From positions 62,001 through 126,000 of the forward strand of contig NZ_JJMN01000068.1 of NCBI RefSeq assembly GCF_000696385.1: DNA of 64,000 bases, given 5' to 3'. Under the pieces are notes generated by a model, which saw nothing but the letters and a program-made list of their open reading frames with translations, did no database searches and had not been told where the DNA came from. A program made the translations under genes and the position numbers. Positions within the stretch are counted from its first letter, which is position 1. The number at the start of each line of letters is the position of its first letter. This stretch comes from Vibrio metoecus. GTDB taxonomy: Bacteria > Pseudomonadota > Gammaproteobacteria > Enterobacterales > Vibrionaceae. Below, piece by piece: positions 18,992 to 27,897 of this stretch.

Positions 18992-19145
18992 CGCATCACC
19001 ACTGTGGCTATTGAGTCGCCCTATTACAATGGATTTCGACTCACCTAAGCATGAAGCGATTCAAAGTTCGCCGTAACGATAAAAATCTTATTGGTTTTTA
19101 TGGCGTTATCTTGCTAACACCACGCAACCCTTGCCGATTGAGTGC

Positions 19146-19475
19146 TTAATGAATGTAACGGAAAATCGTGCGATTAATGCCTAGCGCCTCACCCAACCAG
19201 CGGATCTGGTCATCTTGATGGTCATAAGCGTCATCTCCCGATACCGGATGAATGAGTACACTCAACGCACCGCGATTCGCCTCTAACCACTCGATAAGCC
19301 CATACTGATTATCGCGAAAATGCAGTTCAAACATCGGTTTGACATGCGGGCCAACACGGCGTGGCACTAGGCCAAATAAAGCGATCACATCACGGCGTTC
19401 ACGGGCAATTTGTTGGCGAAAACGTTCAGCGACGATCGCTTGGTCTGGGTCAAAATAAACATGAGCATGAAACAT
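19146..19475 (-). CDS. DOPA 4,5-dioxygenase-like protein
   Basis: A 109-residue small protein that opens FHAHVYFDPDQAIVAERFRQQIA and continues with VGPHVKPMFELHFRD and LSVLIHPVSGDD. The conserved histidines in HAHVYF, GPH and HP match the small DOPA 4,5-dioxygenase family, non-haem iron proteins known best from fungi and plants. Bacterial members open ring catechols in some cases, but the substrate in Vibrio is unknown. A clear ribosome site (AAGGAGT) precedes ATG 19475. It stands alone between a small gene and a LysR regulator. Confidence 0.8.
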   Translation of the reverse strand: MFHAHVYFDPDQAIVAERFRQQIARERRDVIALFGLVPRRVGPHVKPMFELHFRDNQYGLIEWLEANRGALSVLIHPVSGDDAYDHQDDQIRWLGEALGINRTIFRYIH

Positions 19476-19599
19476 AGTAACTCCTTAGGAGAGAACAACA
19501 GGACGAGGTCAGCATAGCGCTACATTAAGCACAATATCAGCAGGCGAATTTGCACAATAAGGTCGATTTCTTCGAACGAGAGTGCAAAACACACCGCCC

Positions 19600-20532
19600 C
19601 TATAGCGCAGAATCGCGATCGGTTTGGCTAACCTGCGCCGGAATTTGCTTTTGCAACCACTGGCAAAAAACTTGCGTCGCGTCAGTGGCTTGGTGAGTAA
19701 TCAAAAAGTAGCCAGCCTTGGCTCGAATGGGAGCAAAGGGGGTAACCAAACGCCCTGTATCGAGTTCGTTTGAAAGTAAGGCAGTACGCGCCATTGCAAT
19801 CCCCACTCCGGCCTCTGCAGCTGACATCGCCATATCCGTGCGGTTGAAATAGTGATCACGCCGCTCAGGCAAGGTAATACCCATTTGGAGAGCCCAGTAG
19901 TGCCACTCTTGGTCGCGTGCTGCATTCGCCCATGGCATCGCATCATGCAGTAGCACGACCTGCTGCCAATTTTCTGCGTTTGCCCAATCCTCCTGTAACC
20001 AAGAATGGGCTGCGAGATAATTCGCGCTCATCACGGGCAATAGCCACTCCTCCATCAATAACTGTGCCTCTCGCCGCGGATAAGGTAACGCGCCATAATC
20101 AATCGCCAGATCGTAATCACGCCGATCACTATCGACCAACGCGCCTTCCGCGAACGTCTGAATCTGAATCTCAGGATGACGGCGATAAAAGTCCTCTAGC
20201 CGCGGCACCAACCATTTAAACGCAAATGACGGTGTCAGTTTCAGTCGGATCTCTTTTCGCTCCGTTGATGGCACTAAACTGTGAATTGTCTGTTCAATAT
20301 CTTGATAGCTACGTTGCACCGTCGTCAGTAGGATTCGTCCTGCCTCAGTTAAACGTACCCCGCGAGAGTGCCGTTCAAATAAGCTAAAACCCAACTGCGC
20401 TTCCAACTGCAACATTTGTTGGCTTATCGCCCCCGTGGTGAGATGGAGAGCCGCAGCAGCTAAGCTAAAGCTGGAGTATTGAGCTACCTGCATAAAAGTA
20501 TGCAAACTGGCAACTTGCTGGCTTTTTAACAT
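19600..20532 (-). CDS. LysR-family transcriptional regulator, GcvA-like
   Basis: A 310-residue LysR regulator. The N-terminal winged helix-turn-helix is clear: FMQVAQYSSFSLAAAALHLT, then SQQMLQLEAQLGFSLFERHS (about residues 14-56). The effector domain follows, with DLAIDYGALPYPRREA. Close similarity in style to GcvA suggests control of amino acid metabolism. It is divergent from the DadA-like dehydrogenase gene with a 100-base gap, so it probably regulates that gene. No damage seen. Confidence 0.85.
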   Translation of the reverse strand: MLKSQQVASLHTFMQVAQYSSFSLAAAALHLTTGAISQQMLQLEAQLGFSLFERHSRGVRLTEAGRILLTTVQRSYQDIEQTIHSLVPSTERKEIRLKLTPSFAFKWLVPRLEDFYRRHPEIQIQTFAEGALVDSDRRDYDLAIDYGALPYPRREAQLLMEEWLLPVMSANYLAAHSWLQEDWANAENWQQVVLLHDAMPWANAARDQEWHYWALQMGITLPERRDHYFNRTDMAMSAAEAGVGIAMARTALLSNELDTGRLVTPFAPIRAKAGYFLITHQATDATQVFCQWLQKQIPAQVSQTDRDSAL

Positions 20533-20632
20533 GGACTTGCTTTTAGTTTTACTAAAGGGTGGTGATAATTTTTATCGATTGTTAATGAAAAGTAAACCTC
20601 CGACACTGAGCCGAAAATGAAGCAAGGAGTCA

Positions 20633-21898
20633 ATGATGGAAGTTTTGGTTTTAGGCAGTGGTGTGGTCGGATTAACCAGCGCTTGGTATCTTGCGCAAGC
20701 TGGCCATAATGTCACCGTCGTCGATCGCCAACCACGTAGCGCCGAAGAAACCAGCTTTGCAAACGCAGGGCAAATCTCCTATGGCTACTCTTCCCCTTGG
20801 GCTGCGCCGGGCATTCCGCAAAAAGCCCTGAAATGGATGCTAGAAGAACACGCGCCACTCAAAATTCAGCCCTCGCTTGATCCTGCATTACTGAGCTGGA
20901 TGGGCAAAATGCTGCTCAACTGCCAACTGTCGCGCTACCAAGTTAATAAATCTCGGATGTTGGCGATTGCCAACCACAGCCGTGAGTGTTTAAAAGCACT
21001 CAATCAAACCTATTCGCTCGATTACCAAGGCCGCCAACGCGGCACTTTGCAGGTATTTCGTGATGAAAAGCAGTTAGCCGCGATTGAAAAAGACATGCAG
21101 CTTCTAGCGCAAAGTGGCGTACGTTTTGAGTTGCTGAATGTCGCCCAGTGTCTGATTCATGAACCGGGGCTCGCCCCAGTGCAGGAAAAATTGGTGGGTG
21201 GTCTATGGCTACCGGATGACGAAACAGGCGATTGTTACTTGTTTTGCCAACAGCTAACCGAACTTGCCAAGCAACAAGGTGTGCGTTTTCACTTTGATTG
21301 CCACATCCAACAATTGGTTAATGAAGGCAAAAAGATCATCGGTGTCCAAACCGATTTAGGCTTGCTCAAAGCAGATGCTTATGTGGTGGCTCTGGGCAGT
21401 TATTCGACCTCATTGCTTAAACCGCTGGGGATTGAAATTCCTGTCTACCCAGTAAAAGGATACTCGTTAACCTTACCGATTATTGATGAAAAATTTGCGC
21501 CGCAATCGACCGTGATGGATGAAACTTATAAGGTTGCACTGACTCGCTTTGCCGATCGGATCCGCGTAGCGGGAACGGCAGAGCTAGCCGGTTTTGATCC
21601 TGCGATTCCAGAAGCACGTAAAGCGACGATTGAAATGGTCGCGCGTGATTTGTTTCCGCACGGAGGGGATTTTGCGCAAGGGCAATTCTGGACCGGCTTT
21701 CGCCCGATGACACCCGATGGCACACCAATCATCGGTGCCACTCCGTATACCAACCTCTATACCAACACTGGGCATGGCACACTGGGATGGACCATGGCTT
21801 GCGGCTCCGCCAGTATTCTGGCCGATGTGATCACTCAGGGCGAAAGCACACTGAGCCGATTAGGACTAGATCTGTTCCGTTATCCAAAAGCATCCTAA
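20633..21898 (+). CDS. dadA: D-amino acid dehydrogenase, DadA family
   Basis: A 421-residue flavoprotein that oxidatively deaminates D-amino acids and passes electrons to the respiratory chain. The FAD-binding loop VLVLGSGVVGLTSAWYLAQA (residues 4-23) and the DadA motif FANAGQISYGYSSPWAAPGI are clear, as are YPVKGYSLTLP and the closing GHGTLGWTMACGSA. Two adjacent ATGs at 20633 and 20636 follow AAGGAG. It is divergent from a LysR gene and lies upstream of an AGCS amino acid symporter, which fits an alanine-use module: uptake, then oxidation. Confidence 0.92.
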   Translation: MMEVLVLGSGVVGLTSAWYLAQAGHNVTVVDRQPRSAEETSFANAGQISYGYSSPWAAPGIPQKALKWMLEEHAPLKIQPSLDPALLSWMGKMLLNCQLSRYQVNKSRMLAIANHSRECLKALNQTYSLDYQGRQRGTLQVFRDEKQLAAIEKDMQLLAQSGVRFELLNVAQCLIHEPGLAPVQEKLVGGLWLPDDETGDCYLFCQQLTELAKQQGVRFHFDCHIQQLVNEGKKIIGVQTDLGLLKADAYVVALGSYSTSLLKPLGIEIPVYPVKGYSLTLPIIDEKFAPQSTVMDETYKVALTRFADRIRVAGTAELAGFDPAIPEARKATIEMVARDLFPHGGDFAQGQFWTGFRPMTPDGTPIIGATPYTNLYTNTGHGTLGWTMACGSASILADVITQGESTLSRLGLDLFRYPKAS

Positions 21899-22268
21899 AT
21901 GCGCGGCTTTTTGGCTCTGCCTGCAGAAGCATGGCAGAGCCATTTCTCGCAGTCAGCATGCCTGCAGTCTACAGTGTAAAACTTCAAAAAACCGAATAAA
22001 TGTTGGTCATTTCTTATTGAATCTCAACAGACTTAACCAAAGCATAAAATTTTTATCTAGCACACATCGCCCACCAGATTGACCAAAAATTCACCACTTC
22101 ATCCAATGCTCAGTCCGTTGTACAGCAAATAAACAGTTTTTGTGTTCAGCGTCACGCATCCATTCTTTGCCAGATAAAAAAATTAACATTTGAGTTACAA
22201 AAAGATTAATATACCGAACACACAACAGACACAATAAACACAACAACTCATTTACAGGGAAACTACTT
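21899..22268 (+). promoter_or_regulatory. Intergenic region upstream of the AGCS symporter gene
   Basis: About 370 bases without a gene. A possible promoter lies at about 22188-22215: TTAACA, a 17-base gap, then TTAATA, some 50 bases before the start codon. An AGGGAA ribosome site precedes ATG 22269. I see no hairpin resembling a riboswitch. Confidence 0.4.
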
Positions 22269-23819
22269 ATGCAGTCATTTGTTGATTTTCTGAATGGAAT
22301 CATCTGGAGTCCGGCGCTGATTTATCTCTGCCTTGGCGCTGGTTTGTTTTATTCCATTCTGACTCGTTTTGTACAGGTTCGTCATTTCTTCGAAATGTGG
22401 CGCCTACTTCTGAATAATAAAGAATCCTCAAAAGGGATCTCCTCTTTCCAAGCACTCGCCGTATCACTTTCTGGTCGCGTGGGTACGGGTAACATTGCCG
22501 GCGTTGCAGCCGCTATCGGTTTCGGTGGCCCTGGAGCAGTATTCTGGATGTGGACCGTTGCCTTTTTTGGTGCTGCTACCGCGTATGCAGAATCGACTCT
22601 GGCTCAGATTTATAAGGAAGAAGACAACGGTGAATTCCGTGGTGGCCCTGCTTACTACATCGAAAAAGCCATGGGGCAAAAATGGTATGCGTGGATCTTC
22701 GCGATTGCGACCATCTTTGCTTGTGGTGTGCTATTACCGGGCGTGCAATCCAACAGTATCGGCAACGCAGTTGAGTCAGCATTTGGCTCGGGCCCAATGA
22801 TTGAAACCGCTATCGGTACCTTTAGTTTCGCCAAAATTTTCACCGGTACAGTGGTTTCTATCCTGCTCGGCTTCATTATTTTTGGTGGCGTAAAACGTAT
22901 CGCAAGCTTCACTCAGATCGTCGTTCCGTTTATGGCACTGGCGTACATTATCACCGCGTTCGTGATCATTCTGCTCAACATCGGTGAAGTTCCACGCATT
23001 ATTGCGATGATCGTCGGCGATGCATTCTCGCCGATGGCCGGTGTAGGTGCGGCGATTGGTTGGGGGGTAAAACGTGGGGTTTACTCTAACGAAGCTGGTC
23101 AAGGTACTGGCCCACACGCAGCAGCAGCAGCCAGTGTAGAACACCCTGCACAGCAAGGTTTGGTACAGTCATTCTCTATCTACATTGATACCTTGATGGT
23201 CTGTTCAGCCACCGCGTTCATGATTTTGATCACGGGTGCCTACAACGTACACGGCGCAGGTGAAGGCATCTTCCTTGTACAGAATTTGCCAGCGGATATC
23301 ATCGCAAGTAGCCCAGCCTTTACCCAAATTGCCGTAGATAGTGCATTACCCGGCATTGGTAAGCCTTTCGTGGCCTTTGCGCTGTTCTTCTTCGCTTTCA
23401 CTACGATTTTGGCTTACTACTACATCGCCGAGACGAATGTGGCCTATATCCGCCGTACCTTCAAAGTCGATGGTTTGATGTTTGTGCTCAAAATCGTGCT
23501 CATGGCCGCCGTGTTCTACGGTACGGTCAAAACCGCCAACTTGGCGTGGGCTTTAGGTGATGTGGGCGTCGGCTTGATGGCATGGCTCAACATCGTCGGC
23601 ATCATCATTATCTTCTTTATGTCTAAGCCAACCATGGCAGCACTAAAGGATTATGAAGACCAACAAAGACAAGGCGTGACCGAATTTACTTTCAACCCAG
23701 TGAAACTTGGCATCAAAGGTGCGACGTACTGGGAAGGAAAATATCTTCGCAAAACGGGCAAAGCCCCAACCGCGGAAGAGAAAGAGACCCAAAGGGTAGA
23801 GCAAACTAGCTCACTATAA
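22269..23819 (+). CDS. Sodium:alanine/glycine symporter, AGCS family
   Basis: A 516-residue transporter with about eleven membrane segments. The family signature SLSGRVGTGNIAGVAAAIGF lies near residues 66-85, followed by GGPGAVFWMW. The second signature, GVYSNEAGQGTGPHAAAAA, lies near residues 273-291. AGCS proteins import alanine, glycine or related amino acids with sodium. The polar C-terminal tail is typical. The neighbouring DadA-like dehydrogenase suggests D- or L-alanine as substrate, but this is inference. It ends at a bidirectional terminator. Confidence 0.92.
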   Translation: MQSFVDFLNGIIWSPALIYLCLGAGLFYSILTRFVQVRHFFEMWRLLLNNKESSKGISSFQALAVSLSGRVGTGNIAGVAAAIGFGGPGAVFWMWTVAFFGAATAYAESTLAQIYKEEDNGEFRGGPAYYIEKAMGQKWYAWIFAIATIFACGVLLPGVQSNSIGNAVESAFGSGPMIETAIGTFSFAKIFTGTVVSILLGFIIFGGVKRIASFTQIVVPFMALAYIITAFVIILLNIGEVPRIIAMIVGDAFSPMAGVGAAIGWGVKRGVYSNEAGQGTGPHAAAAASVEHPAQQGLVQSFSIYIDTLMVCSATAFMILITGAYNVHGAGEGIFLVQNLPADIIASSPAFTQIAVDSALPGIGKPFVAFALFFFAFTTILAYYYIAETNVAYIRRTFKVDGLMFVLKIVLMAAVFYGTVKTANLAWALGDVGVGLMAWLNIVGIIIIFFMSKPTMAALKDYEDQQRQGVTEFTFNPVKLGIKGATYWEGKYLRKTGKAPTAEEKETQRVEQTSSL

Positions 23820-23850
23820 GAAAAAGCAGTGAACACAACATAAATAAGTC

Positions 23851-23882
23851 AAAGGGTTAGCATTCGCTAACCCTTTATTTTT
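23851..23882. terminator. Bidirectional terminator between symporter and sulfatase genes
   Basis: The stem AAAGGGTTAGC / GCTAACCCTTT with a four-base loop is followed by T-rich sequence. It separates two convergent genes. Confidence 0.85.
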
Positions 23883-23898
23883 CAACTCAAGGTGAAGG

Positions 23899-25881
23899 TT
23901 ACTTCGTTTTCGGTTCGATAATATTGAACCAGAACTCGAAGTTATCTAGCATTCCAGCAATATCGGTCAGCGCTTTGGCGTTGCCTTCTATCGTCACCTT
24001 GCCTTCTTTGGTTAACTGTTGAATGGTCGTTTTGCCCATCAACACCTGATTCAATTCAGAACGATTCAGCGTCAATGTCATATCTGGCTTATCCGATTGA
24101 ATACCTTTTAAGTTATTCAAATGGGCGTTTTCCAGTTCAACCAAGAATTTCTCGTTCACGTCCGGCAGAACGAAGTTAATGGTGTAATCCACTCCCGCAG
24201 CTTTATCGCCATTGAGACGTACGCCGAGGTAATCAAGGAACAGTTCGGTATCCATCGCCACCACCATATCCGCACTGGCCGTTTTCGTCGCTGAGACGGT
24301 TGGTAGACCATTGCGCAGTTCATAAGCACCCATCAAATAGGTGTTACGCTCACCAGCAGATTCACTCTGGTAACCCAATTGCTCTAAGCAGTCGGCTTGC
24401 AAGTAACGCGCTTGCTTATTGCTCGGCTCTGCAAACACGGCTTTATCGACAATCTCCGCACACCAACGGTACTCACCTTGATCAAACGCAGCCTGTCCTT
24501 GCTTGAGAACATTGGCCATGCCGCCCATTGCCGCCACGTATTTCGGTGCCGCATCGGTAGGTGATAGCGGGCGCAAGGTCGCTGGATTCATATCAAAGTA
24601 ACCCAGATATTTGTTGATCACCGCTCTGGCATTGCGATGGTAACTACCGTGATAACCGCGGTTATACCATTCTTTCGCTAGCACATCAGGCACATGGAAT
24701 TCATCCTGAATCTCATTGATGGTGACACCATGGTTAGCCAAACGCAGCGCCTGATCGTTAATGTAACCGTACATATCACGCTGTTTACGTAGGAAATAGT
24801 TGATGTTGTCATTGCCCCAACGTGGCCAAGAATGTGAAGCGAACATCACATCCGCCTTTTTCGCGTACATATGAATCGATTGATTGATGTATTTACTCCA
24901 TGCTTGCGCATCACGCACTTCAGCACCACGTAAGGTGTAGACGTTGTGTAAACCACCCACGGTGTTTTCTGCCATCCACAAGGCTTTAAACTGTGGGAAG
25001 TAGGTGTTCATTTCCGCTGGAGATTCAGTTCCCGGTGTATTCTGGAACTCCATGGTTACGCCATCGATCACCACAGTTTCCGTTTGCTCAGAAATGACTT
25101 TGGTTGGCGCAATCAAGCTCACTTCACCTTGCGCGACATTCTTACCAATCGCGGCATCCACCTGCCCGGTCGCCCCTTTCGATAAAACGTTGCCATATTG
25201 ATAAGTCGTACGACGCGACATGGCATTTCCTGCAAAGACATTCTCAGCCACCGCGTGATTTAAAAAGCCTTTCGGTGCGATGATCGGCACTTCACCTCGG
25301 TCGACCTGCTCTTGGCTCACAATGCCTTTGACACCACCAAAATGGTCAGCATGCGCATGACTGTAGACCACAGCTTTAACGGGACGCTCACCCAACTCTT
25401 GATTCACAAAATCCAGAGCGGCTTTTGATGTCGCAGGAACCGTCAGTGGATCAAACACAATCCAACCGGTATCCCCTTTCACAAAGGTGATGTTCGCCAA
25501 ATCGTAACCACGAACCTGATAAATGCGATCAGTTACTTTATACAGACCGTGGTGCATATTGAGTTGAGCTTGGCGTTGTAAACTTGGGTGAATACTGTCG
25601 TAGTCACGCCCATCCAATAGGAAGCTGTAATTACCGAGTTCCCAAACCACCTTGCCGTTGGCATCTTTGATTTGGAGATCTTTTTGCTGTGCGATCAAAC
25701 CTTTCTCGACCAGTTTGAAATCTTCTTGATCAGCAAATGGCAGCGTGCTGCGTTGCTCTGCAGCAAAAGCCTGTGTGGTTGCACTCGGCGCTTTGGTTTC
25801 TGCAGTAAAAGAATGGGCCAAAACTGGTGCTGAGGTGGCAACCAATACAGCCAACAAGGTAGGTTTACAGACTGTTTTCAT
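23899..25881 (-). CDS. Secreted alkyl/aryl-sulfatase (SdsA1/BDS1-type metallo-beta-lactamase fold)
   Basis: A 660-residue protein with a signal peptide (MKTVCKPTLLAVLVATSAPVLAHS), so exported. The metallo-beta-lactamase fold shows the zinc motif YSHAHADHFGGVKG near residues 175-188, and further ligands in MAENTVGGLHNVYTLRG and MFASHSWPRWG. The C-terminal 120 residues form an SCP2-like lipid-binding domain (TLTLNRSELNQVLMGKTTIQ). The family hydrolyses alkyl sulfates such as dodecyl sulfate, releasing sulfate and alcohol. I place the start at ATG 25881 to keep the signal peptide intact. A LysR gene follows upstream on the same strand and may regulate it. Confidence 0.9.
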   Translation of the reverse strand: MKTVCKPTLLAVLVATSAPVLAHSFTAETKAPSATTQAFAAEQRSTLPFADQEDFKLVEKGLIAQQKDLQIKDANGKVVWELGNYSFLLDGRDYDSIHPSLQRQAQLNMHHGLYKVTDRIYQVRGYDLANITFVKGDTGWIVFDPLTVPATSKAALDFVNQELGERPVKAVVYSHAHADHFGGVKGIVSQEQVDRGEVPIIAPKGFLNHAVAENVFAGNAMSRRTTYQYGNVLSKGATGQVDAAIGKNVAQGEVSLIAPTKVISEQTETVVIDGVTMEFQNTPGTESPAEMNTYFPQFKALWMAENTVGGLHNVYTLRGAEVRDAQAWSKYINQSIHMYAKKADVMFASHSWPRWGNDNINYFLRKQRDMYGYINDQALRLANHGVTINEIQDEFHVPDVLAKEWYNRGYHGSYHRNARAVINKYLGYFDMNPATLRPLSPTDAAPKYVAAMGGMANVLKQGQAAFDQGEYRWCAEIVDKAVFAEPSNKQARYLQADCLEQLGYQSESAGERNTYLMGAYELRNGLPTVSATKTASADMVVAMDTELFLDYLGVRLNGDKAAGVDYTINFVLPDVNEKFLVELENAHLNNLKGIQSDKPDMTLTLNRSELNQVLMGKTTIQQLTKEGKVTIEGNAKALTDIAGMLDNFEFWFNIIEPKTK

Positions 25882-25989
25882 TGGATATCTCTCTTTCTGA
25901 GTCATTAGGGAACAGGGACAAGAATATGAGAGAAATTGCTGCAGAACGATTCGCCAAACGATAATCAATAGTTAAGCATTGCTTAACTA

Positions 25990-26892
25990 TCAACAGAGCA
26001 CAGCCTCAATTTGCTCACGCAACCAGATCAAGCCTTTGTCTTGTTGTTTGGCTTTGTGCCAACAGATAAACGTTGGAACGGCACGAATGTCAAACGGTAA
26101 CGGCTGAATAGATAACCCCAGTTTTTCTGCCCACATATCCGCCAAACGCTTAGGCGTAAAACACAGCAGATCCGTCACCGATGCAGTCGCCATAAGGTTC
26201 AACATCGAATCACTTTGATAATGGATTCTACGCGCTGGCAGTGCTTGATCCACCAAGCTGGAAAACAAATAGTTCCCAAAACGGCGACTGGTTAATGCCG
26301 TGTGTTTTTCAGCAAAAAACTGCTCAAAGCTTAAGGAGTTCCCTAGCCGAGGATGATTTTTGGAGTACACCACTACTAAAGCTTCTTCGGTGATCTGAGT
26401 GGTGATAATCGAAGGATGGCTGATGGGAAGTAAGGCTAAAAATAGATCGGCTTCTCGCTCACTCAGCACCTGACTCGGGGTGAAATGGTCATCTTCATAG
26501 GATTTTAAATTGACCGTGATATACGGAGCGATGTCGCTGATTTTTTGCAGCAGTTGCGGCAACACGACCAAATCAAAATACGCCTGTCCACCGATGATAA
26601 ATTCGCGAGTGCTGGTTGCAGGGTCAAAACTCGCGTCCGCTTCAAGTCCAAAACGAATCGCACTTAAACCTTCGGAAATGTGTTTGTGCATATTGAGTGC
26701 GTGCTGAGTCGGCTGTAATCCACGCCCTTGCCGGACAAACAGAGGCTCCCCCACTTGTTCACGTAAACGAGCCAAATTTTGGCTAACCGCAGCGGAAGTC
26801 ATGTTCAACTTTTCTGCCGATCTGTTCACCGAGCCTAGCGTCATCACAGCATCAAACACTGTCAGTAGGTTTAGGTCATAATCTCGCAGCAT
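25990..26892 (-). CDS. LysR-family transcriptional regulator, LeuO/NodD-like group
   Basis: A LysR regulator of about 300 residues. The opening MLRDYDLNLLTVFDAVMTLG followed by SVNRSAEKLNMTSAAVSQNL and LFVRQGRGLQPT is a standard winged helix-turn-helix. I prefer ATG 26892, though an upstream ATG at 26919 would add nine residues. It lies 108 bases upstream of the sulfatase on the same strand, so it may control it, as similar regulators do for SdsA-type enzymes. The effector is unknown. Confidence 0.82.
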   Translation of the reverse strand: MLRDYDLNLLTVFDAVMTLGSVNRSAEKLNMTSAAVSQNLARLREQVGEPLFVRQGRGLQPTQHALNMHKHISEGLSAIRFGLEADASFDPATSTREFIIGGQAYFDLVVLPQLLQKISDIAPYITVNLKSYEDDHFTPSQVLSEREADLFLALLPISHPSIITTQITEEALVVVYSKNHPRLGNSLSFEQFFAEKHTALTSRRFGNYLFSSLVDQALPARRIHYQSDSMLNLMATASVTDLLCFTPKRLADMWAEKLGLSIQPLPFDIRAVPTFICWHKAKQQDKGLIWLREQIEAVLC

Positions 26893-27059
26893 TATCTCAT
26901 CCGTCTTTATCCTGATCACACTTGAGCGATCTTACTCGATCTCACCTCACCCAGCCCCGCAACTTTGTGACGTCTTGCTACTGAGTTAACTTTTTAACCG
27001 GCTTTGTTCACTCATCCAACACGTAGCAACGTAGCGTGGACTCACGGGGATATGCAAAG

Positions 27060-27093
27060 CAAAAAAAAGGGCTAGCCGATGGCTAACCCTTTA
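27060..27093 (-). terminator. Terminator after the SatP-like gene
   Basis: Read on the minus strand, AGGGTTAGCC / GGCTAGCCCT is followed by a run of nine T residues. Confidence 0.85.
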
Positions 27094-27113
27094 TACGTTC
27101 CCAGAATATCAAC

Positions 27114-27707
27114 TTATGCTGCAAGCTCTTGCGCTTTAACAGGCTGTACGCGCTTTTCGCCGATAGGCAGAACAACACGACCGTATTCATTGTTCAGCAC
27201 TTGTGCCATCGCAAAGTAGATTGCGCTTGCACCACAGAAAATGCCTTCAAAACCAGCAATTGTGCCAATCAGCTCGCTACCAGTGAAATCACGAGCAGCC
27301 AGCAGAGCAAACAGAATCGTCAGTGAACCGAATACCACTTGCTTGGCAGTTGGGTAGCACAAAGAACCAATGAACATAAAACCAGTGAAGATACCCCACA
27401 ACGCCAAGTACCAACCCATGAAAGGAGCAGGGCTTGCAGGCAGACCCATGTGTGGCATTACGATCAAGCCAACCAGCGTCAACCAGAACAGACCGTAAGA
27501 AGTAAATGCCGTTGTACCGAAGGTGTCACCACGCTTAAAGCACATGATGCCGACGATAACTTGACTCAGACCGCCGTAAAAAATACCCATCGCCAGAATC
27601 ATCGAGTCGATTGGGAAAAAACCTGCGTTATGGATATTAAGCAGAATGGTGGTCATACCGAAACCCATCAGACCGAGTGGTGCTGGGTTGGCTAGCTTAG
27701 TTGACAT
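27114..27707 (-). CDS. Acetate/succinate transporter, SatP (GPR1/FUN34/YaaH) family
   Basis: A 197-residue membrane protein with six helices. The family signature near the start is [20 protein letters not shown] (residues 7-26); further on are [20 protein letters not shown] and the TSYGLFW motif. This family forms small channels or carriers for acetate and succinate. Citrate fermentation upstream yields acetate, but there is no operon link. The start ATG 27707 follows AAGGTAAGTTCAC. It has its own terminator. In V. cholerae, as I recall, the vibriobactin genes follow here; in this window the chitinase gene follows directly. Confidence 0.9.
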   Translation of the reverse strand: MSTKLANPAPLGLMGFGMTTILLNIHNAGFFPIDSMILAMGIFYGGLSQVIVGIMCFKRGDTFGTTAFTSYGLFWLTLVGLIVMPHMGLPASPAPFMGWYLALWGIFTGFMFIGSLCYPTAKQVVFGSLTILFALLAARDFTGSELIGTIAGFEGIFCGASAIYFAMAQVLNNEYGRVVLPIGEKRVQPVKAQELAA

Positions 27708-27843
27708 GTGAACTTACCTTCAGAGTGTGAATTCAAAAATGTTTGTAAAAATTACGCGCGGATTTTAATTAACCGACAGACAAAAGAAAAAAGATCTTAT
27801 TGGAAACTTAGATTGTTGAAATAGTTGGTTACAGGTGCGAATA

Positions 27844-27872
27844 AAAAATCGCCCAACCGAAGTTGAGCGATA
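27844..27872 (-). terminator. Terminator after the chitinase gene
   Basis: On the minus strand ATCGCTCAAC / GTTGGGCGAT (one mismatch) is followed by a T-run. Confidence 0.8.
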
Positions 27873-27897
27873 AAATAAATCATTTAAATACAATTAT

